Assembly (NCBI GenBank): GCA_000302695.1
Contig: AMFN01000011.1
Span: forward strand, 19,517 to 83,516
Direction: 5' to 3'
Length of the DNA: 64,000 bases
From: Enterobacteriaceae bacterium LSJC7
GTDB taxonomy: Bacteria; Pseudomonadota; Gammaproteobacteria; Enterobacterales; Enterobacteriaceae
Shown: positions 59,829-64,000 of the stretch, one piece after another
Layout: each line of letters starts with the position of its first letter
Position numbering within the stretch: position 1 is the stretch's first letter
Position numbers and translations under genes: made by a program
The notes under the pieces: model-generated
The model's input: the letters and a program-made list of their open reading frames with translations, nothing else
What the model was told of the DNA's origin: nothing
Databases searched by the model: none

Positions 59829-59858
59829 GCGCCCGCCTCCATGTAGCAATGCAGGCGC

Positions 59859-59953
59859 GGAAGATCGTCGTCTCCGGTGAGGCGGCTGGACTTCAAATCC
59901 AGTTGGGGTCGCCAGCGATCCCGGGCAGGTTCGACTCCTGTGATCTTCCGCCA
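59859..59953 (+). tRNA. selC: tRNA-Sec (UCA anticodon)
   Basis: A 95-base tRNA almost identical to E. coli selC. The acceptor arm is GGAAGATC with GATCTTCC near the 3' end followed by GCCA, the anticodon arm is CTGGACTTCAAATCCAG with anticodon TCA, the extra arm is long, and the T arm is GCAGGTTCGACTCCTGT. It is charged with Ser, converted to Sec by SelA and delivered by SelB to the fdoG UGA. The 3' end of selC is a well-known integration site for genomic islands; the sequence downstream changes to island-like content. Confidence 0.98.
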
Positions 59954-61634
59954 GTTTTTCTCCTTGTCCTTTCTGTTATGCCTACCCCATTTTCAGGTTT
60001 TCTGCCTACAGCGCATCTGCATACGTTTTATCAGCGTGGACACCGTACAACGACCGACCAGGCCTTGTAGCCACGGCATAATGACTCTGACCAGCAGTCC
60101 ACACATGCATCACCCCCGCTACGATAACCTTCATTCAATCGCCCACAAATAAAGTGCCGCTTACTCAGTAGCTCCCCGGCCAGCGTCCCCTGAAACCGCA
60201 CATGGACGCCAGCAGCACAGGCGAGAGCGCCTGTGCCCTGTTTTGTGCTTCACTCTTTTTTGGCGCAGCGGTGGTCAGTAGCGTACGCCGCGCGGCGCAG
60301 ACACGCCGTCATACCACAACAGAGGCCTTTACCGCGCTATAAAGGCAGCGAGTGCTGATGCGAACCTACCAACGCTTATCATGGGCATTACGGTACACAG
60401 CATCAGCGGGAGCAAAAGCACCAGTATTATGACGACAGTAGAAAACGGAGCGTCTCAGATAACAACAGGCGCTCATGCGCAAAGTGTGGGCGAGCAGAAT
60501 ACGAAGCTGGAGTACTCTGTAGAACCGGAGCATACGGTAGTGCGGCACAGCGCTTCACAGGCACGCAGGCAGGAAAGTTAGTGAATACGGATGCTTACTC
60601 CTCTATCCAGCGCTCTTCCTGTCAGCGTGAGCTAAAGAAAGAGCGGCATATACTCTCGTCTTTTTCTTTATTTTGAAAATACAGCGATTTTTTTGATAAA
60701 AGTTAACAATTACTCACAATAAATACTTTTGTTTAATCTCCGTTTATTTTCCATGAATAAAAAGTTATTACATACAAAGTAAATATAGGTAAATATTCAT
60801 CTCATCCGGCGACAATCGGTAAGAACAGAGAAAGTAATGGTGCGCAGATAGCAATAGAGAAACAAATGCCCGCTGTTGAGCATGGCGATAAGGAAAAATC
60901 TGTTGAGTACCGTCAGCCACAACGGGGAAATGCCGCAAGATGTTTCAGGGCGTGATACTGAGCCGTCTACCGTGTGTTGTTTTATATTTAACGTGAACCA
61001 GCTGATCCGCCTCTCGTCATACCACTATGGCTAAACGCCAGTGAAACACGGGTTCGAATCAGAAAATTTCAGCGCCAAAATGAATTTAAATCGTAAGTCA
61101 CCCACAGCATATTTTTGTGACACATGCCCCACTATAACAATACCGTCTGTTCTGAAGGATATGTTTTCGATAAAAACACCGCCCCCGGATGAGGTCCATA
61201 ATGCATCAAGCAGCAGCACTTACGACTGAATAAGATGAGATTCCTCCATGCATTGCATGACGAAAACCCAGCGCAAACGCGCGAGATAAATCATAACATT
61301 ACAAAGAGCACTTTTTTGTCAGGAGGGGGAGAAACTTCTTTTTGATACCTAATTTGTATCGTAAAAACTTTACACAAATGGCAAAAATAACACTAACTAT
61401 TCATGAGACCTATATCTTCACCATTATTAAATAGAGAAAAAACTGAGAGATTCTATCACTGTATTAGAAGGTTACCGCACTGATTAAAAAAACAAAGGTA
61501 GACCCAGGATGTCTCGCAATCCTTTGCGAGATAATTGTCACCCTGGATCGTATTAATTAAGAGGTAAGTCCCGAGTTAGCCATCTTTGTTGCAAAGCCAA
61601 AACCCTGTTGCTAGAATGCCCCGGCCCATTTAGT
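59954..61634. other. Gene-poor region downstream of selC with possible decayed coding fragments
   Basis: 1.7 kb without a credible intact gene. No integrase, insertion sequence or second copy of the selC 3' end is visible. Short plus-strand frames at 60381-60581, 60810-60960 and 61041-61229 end in charged stretches; the first two share an N-G-A-(S)-Q-I pattern followed by an E/K-rich segment and may be remnants of related proteins, but none has a ribosome-binding site. Base composition falls from moderate to AT-rich across the region, with very AT-rich stretches at 60660-60800 and 61300-61480. Confidence 0.4.
61512..61531. terminator. Perfect hairpin downstream of the second PapI-like gene
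   Basis: TCTCGCAA-TCCT-TTGCGAGA is a perfect 8-bp stem, flanked by CCAGG and CCTGG that could extend it. It lies about 100 bases beyond the stop of the minus-strand gene at 61635. No T-run, so its role as terminator is uncertain. Confidence 0.4.
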
Positions 61635-61955
61635 TTATGGTAAAAACCATCTGTGGTGTTTCTGCATTTTATTTCTGCTGACCTGGCCATATTTTTCCAG
61701 AGGCAGAAGCAAATGTCTTACCCGGTAAATAGACATACCACAGAAATTGGCAAGCTCCCGCGTGGATAGCCCTTCATCGCCATGTTCCTTTAATAACCGG
61801 AGAATAATCTCCTGCTCCGGCACATTTACAGCTTCATGGTTATTTATTCCCATCGCCACAGTTAACATTCTGAGGCTATCAACGGGCGCACTGGGGTTCT
61901 TTAGTAACGCACCTGGGTTACGTAAAGAAGATGGAGAAGATGGGGCTGGTTTCAT
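61635..61955 (-). CDS. Second PapI/FaeA-type regulator
   Basis: A 106-residue protein whose C-terminal 60 residues are a PapI-like winged helix: QEIILRLLKEHGDEGLSTRELANFCGMSIYRVRHLLLPLEKYG (in parts, about residues 48-91) followed by the W-F-L-P end in HHRWFLP. An N-terminal extension of about 45 residues rich in Pro and Ser is unlike PapI. The start at 61955 follows AAAGGA at a good spacing. It is divergent from the MarT-like regulator gene (173-base gap). By analogy it may help control a fimbrial or other surface operon by Lrp-dependent switching; any such operon would lie beyond the window. Confidence 0.72.
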   Translation of the reverse strand: MKPAPSSPSSLRNPGALLKNPSAPVDSLRMLTVAMGINNHEAVNVPEQEIILRLLKEHGDEGLSTRELANFCGMSIYRVRHLLLPLEKYGQVSRNKMQKHHRWFLP

Positions 61956-62127
61956 GTCAACAATCCTTTGTTTTGAAATGATACTGCCATGTTGCCGCCT
62001 TAAGACAACCACAACAACATTAGCTGCCAATGAGCAAAAGAACAGGATTTTTATCTTATATTTATGTGTTTTTCTTAAAAAAGCACTGAAATAAGAGGGA
62101 AATTTTGATCACGGTGTGGAGATAAGC

Positions 62128-62871
62128 ATGATTTTTGATATAGAGAAACTGCTCCAGTTTGATACAGAAAATGCGACTCTGGTCAATCAAATGACCGGGG
62201 ATAGCATAGAGCTTTCTCTGACATCAGCACGCTTGCTGGCTGAGCTGCTTAATCATCGAAAAGATGTCCTCTCGCGCGAGGAAATATTTCAGTCTGTCTT
62301 TGACCAGCATGGCGCACGCTCCTCAAACAGCAACCTGAATCAATATATTTCCATTTTAAGAAAAAATTTTTTTGAATTAGGTATGGAAAAGGATGTTATT
62401 GTTACTATACCGCGTGTAGGGTTTCGCATTTCAGAAAGCGTTGCCGTCAACGCTTTCAACGAAAAGCGTGCAGATAATTTTTTCACCGAAGATATTAAAG
62501 CGGTGAAGAAACAATCCGACTTTCATGCCGTCCATTATTTACCCATCATTATTCTGCTACTGATGTCATTTCCTTTCATGCTATTCAAACCGGAAAGCAT
62601 TCCTGATGACACGACAACAAAAAAAGTGCAACAGGGCAAGTGCATTATTTTCTCACCCTCTTCTTTTTCTGATAAAGATGTTAATGACATCATCAGTGTA
62701 ACAACACAGAACACTGGAAAACTTGATTGCTCGATAGAAAAAGAAATCTATATTGATAGATTACAAATAAACAGTGCGTTGGGTACCAACAACCAGATGT
62801 TGTTTATTGAATGTATCTCATCCAACAATAAATGTATAAGCTATTATTTCAGAGAAAAAGAAAATGCGTAA
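62128..62871 (+). CDS. Membrane-anchored winged-helix regulator, MarT/ToxR/CadC-like
   Basis: A 247-residue ToxR-type regulator. The N-terminal OmpR-like winged helix spans about residues 20-105, with VLSREEIFQSVFDQHGARSSNSNLNQYISILRKNF (in parts) and VIVTIPRVGFRIS at its end. A single membrane helix (YLPIIILLLMSFPFMLF, about residues 146-162) follows, then a periplasmic domain of about 85 residues with four Cys (GKCIIFS, KLDCSIE, IECISS, NKCISY). It should bind DNA from the inner membrane and sense through the periplasmic part. The start at 62128 follows TGGAGATAAGC; an in-frame GTG at 62116 is less likely. It overlaps the FidL-like gene by eight bases. Salmonella SPI-3, also at selC, carries a similar marT-fidL pair. 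Confidence 0.83.
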   Translation: MIFDIEKLLQFDTENATLVNQMTGDSIELSLTSARLLAELLNHRKDVLSREEIFQSVFDQHGARSSNSNLNQYISILRKNFFELGMEKDVIVTIPRVGFRISESVAVNAFNEKRADNFFTEDIKAVKKQSDFHAVHYLPIIILLLMSFPFMLFKPESIPDDTTTKKVQQGKCIIFSPSSFSDKDVNDIISVTTQNTGKLDCSIEKEIYIDRLQINSALGTNNQMLFIECISSNNKCISYYFREKENA

Positions 62872-63337
62872 AAAAATGGCTATTACACTTATCTGTATTG
62901 GGCTGACGCTTGTACTCGGCTGGGTCACCTATACCCGCAACACCGCACCGCCATTTTTTTGTGAGTCGAACTTCTCTTTTGTGCAAAAGATAAACGATGA
63001 ATCTATTCTTGCAGATGGGCTGATCACGCTGGAGGCCAGCGGTAAGTACCTTTTCCTCAACATTGATGGACTGATGACGCACAACAACAAGAAGTACATC
63101 ATCTCGCGTAGCATGCAAATCGAGTACAACAACCACAGCAACAACTCCCATTTTTATCGAATAAAAAGTATCAGCATATCGCGATACAATGCCGATAATA
63201 TCGACGATGACTTTGCAAGTGACTTGCTATTCTCTCGCGATGGCGACACCCAGCTTATCTACATTAAAAAAATGTCCAATAACATGCTGCTCTTTGGTAA
63301 CAATCTCTTTCCGAAGTATGGGTGTCGAAAAAGATAG
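62864..63337 (+). CDS. FidL-like inner membrane protein
   Basis: A 157-residue protein with one N-terminal membrane anchor (ITLICIGLTLVLGWVTY, residues 7-23) and a periplasmic domain rich in beta-type residues, beginning PPFFCESNFSFVQ and ending LFPKYGC; the two Cys may form a disulfide. Length, topology and the CESNFSF start resemble FidL-like proteins encoded beside ToxR-like regulators. The eight-base overlap with the upstream regulator gene indicates co-translation and probably a physical partnership, as for ToxR with ToxS. The family assignment is from memory of the SPI-3 arrangement. Confidence 0.7.
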   Translation: MRKKMAITLICIGLTLVLGWVTYTRNTAPPFFCESNFSFVQKINDESILADGLITLEASGKYLFLNIDGLMTHNNKKYIISRSMQIEYNNHSNNSHFYRIKSISISRYNADNIDDDFASDLLFSRDGDTQLIYIKKMSNNMLLFGNNLFPKYGCRKR

Positions 63338-63395
63338 CCAGCTCAGCCGTCCCGATCAGGATGCCTGAATATTTATATTTATTTGACGCCAACCA

Positions 63396-63439
63396 GCATG
63401 TATCTGGAATCCACATCTTGCTATTTCCAGATGACATGC
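63396..63439. repeat. Inverted repeat downstream of the fidL-like gene
   Basis: GCATGTATCTGGAA (63396-63409) and TTCCAGATGACATGC (63425-63439) are reverse complements apart from one extra base, with a 15-base spacer. It may be the operon's 3' hairpin or a protein-binding site. No T-run follows. The rest of 63338-63890 is AT-rich and shows no supported gene. Confidence 0.55.
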
Positions 63440-63890
63440 CGGGATAAACATTTATCAAAAGGTTATCCCCAATAGCGCCCTCTTTTTCATGATCCTAACC
63501 ACAGTGCGAGCCTGCATTTTCACCAACAAAAAAGCACAGTTCGCTTCCCTCACATGACAACCATGCCGTTGAGGGCCATGAATAAATATTTTAGCAATCC
63601 TTAAAATGGCATTTCATTTTATAAGTCATTGCTCGGTTTTATAGGTTTGCTTTTAGCCACTTCTAATCATTTTTTAGAAAAAATCACATAAGATAATCTG
63701 CTCATACTAAGTTGGAGATACTCCATCCGTTTTTGCCTGTACAGCACTCTCAGCAGGTACGCTATTTACAGGAACGTGTTATGTGGCGGGGCAGACAGGC
63801 GACAGACGCAGCGTGGGCTAAGCCGTCCATAACGATATCGCTGACGAAGCGTACGCCAGCGATACGGGCTGAGAGTGAGTGTGTGAGCGT

Positions 63891-63988
63891 GTGAGTGGTG
63901 AGTGGTGAGTGGTGAGTCGTGAGCCGTGAGCCGTGAGCCGTGAGCCGTGAGCCGTGAGCCGTGAGCCGTGAGCCGTGAGCCGTGAGTC
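63891..63988. repeat. 14-unit heptanucleotide tandem array
   Basis: Fourteen uninterrupted 7-base units: three GTGAGTG, one GTGAGTC, nine GTGAGCC and one GTGAGTC. Degenerate copies (GTGAGTGTGTGAGCGT) lead into it from 63875. Seven is not a multiple of three, so loss or gain of a unit would shift any reading frame crossing it. On the plus strand the array contains stops in every frame; on the minus strand it is open in all three frames and codes a repeating G-S-R-L-T-A-H heptapeptide. Its context continues past the window. Confidence 0.9.
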
Positions 63989-64000
63989 AGGTAAGAAGAA

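Noticed and set aside
59849-60070. Open frame running through selC
   Set aside because: It starts in the selC leader and reads through the tRNA; the tRNA explains the sequence.
61041-61229. 62-codon plus-strand open frame after selC
   Set aside because: No ribosome-binding site and no recognised family.
63891-63988. Heptamer array as a CRISPR
   Set aside because: Units are seven bases with no spacers and no cas genes nearby; it is a simple tandem repeat.

Overview
The window is chromosomal DNA from a member of the Enterobacterales. It is probably an Enterobacter/Cronobacter/Kosakonia-like genus: the backbone is fairly GC-rich and most proteins look like moderately diverged versions of Escherichia coli K-12 proteins. 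I recognised families by comparison with remembered sequences and motifs; no database search was run. Two stretches are clearly more AT-rich and look acquired: the fimbrial region (about 25.7-36.2 kb) and the region downstream of the selC tRNA gene (about 60-64 kb). Two small AT-rich inserts of unknown function lie at 5.5-6.5 kb and 14.3-14.9 kb.

Layout. 0-5.1 kb: a 2-ketogluconate utilisation operon (3' part of a PtxS-like LacI regulator, then kguE, kguK, kguT and a ghrB/kguD-type reductase) with a perfect operator palindrome. 5.5-6.4 kb: two tandem paralogous small proteins of unknown function behind three TGCGGWCCGCA palindromes. 6.9-9.9 kb: yiaF, an aromatic-acid-type MFS transporter and yiaG. 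9.9-14.2 kb: the arbutin/salicin/cellobiose genes ascB-ascF with divergent ascG. 14.3-14.9 kb: another unknown small gene with one more copy of the palindrome. 15.2-25.6 kb: glyS-glyQ, ysaB, wecH, yiaA, bax, malS, avtA, ysaA. 26.3-35.4 kb: a chaperone-usher fimbrial operon with two paralogous candidate tip adhesins, two chaperones and one usher, and a PapI-like regulator at the far (3') end of the operon. 36.3-41.5 kb: yiaY, selB-selA, yibF. 41.5-43.1 kb: a LysR regulator divergent from an NAD(P)H oxidoreductase. 43.3-47.9 kb: mtlA-mtlD-mtlR (with four CRP-like sites) and yibL. 47.9-52.3 kb: a Fic protein, yiiM, sodA, an antitoxin-like protein with a truncated toxin remnant, and fdhD. 52.5-58.3 kb: fdoG-fdoH-fdoI and fdhE. 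58.5-60.0 kb: a secreted lipase-like hydrolase and selC. 60-64 kb: an island-like segment with decayed sequence, a second PapI-like regulator, a MarT-like membrane-anchored regulator overlapping a FidL-like gene, and a 14-unit heptanucleotide tandem array at the window edge.

How the genes work together. Selenocysteine synthesis and decoding (selA, selB, selC) sits within about 22 kb of its client, formate dehydrogenase-O, whose fdoG carries an in-frame UGA followed by a SECIS-like hairpin, and of the maturation factors fdhD and fdhE. These loci are much more spread out in E. coli K-12. The mtl, asc, kgu and malS genes are carbon-use modules. The strongest candidates for something undescribed are the TGCGGWCCGCA-linked small genes, and the selC-adjacent PapI/MarT/FidL segment with its heptamer array.
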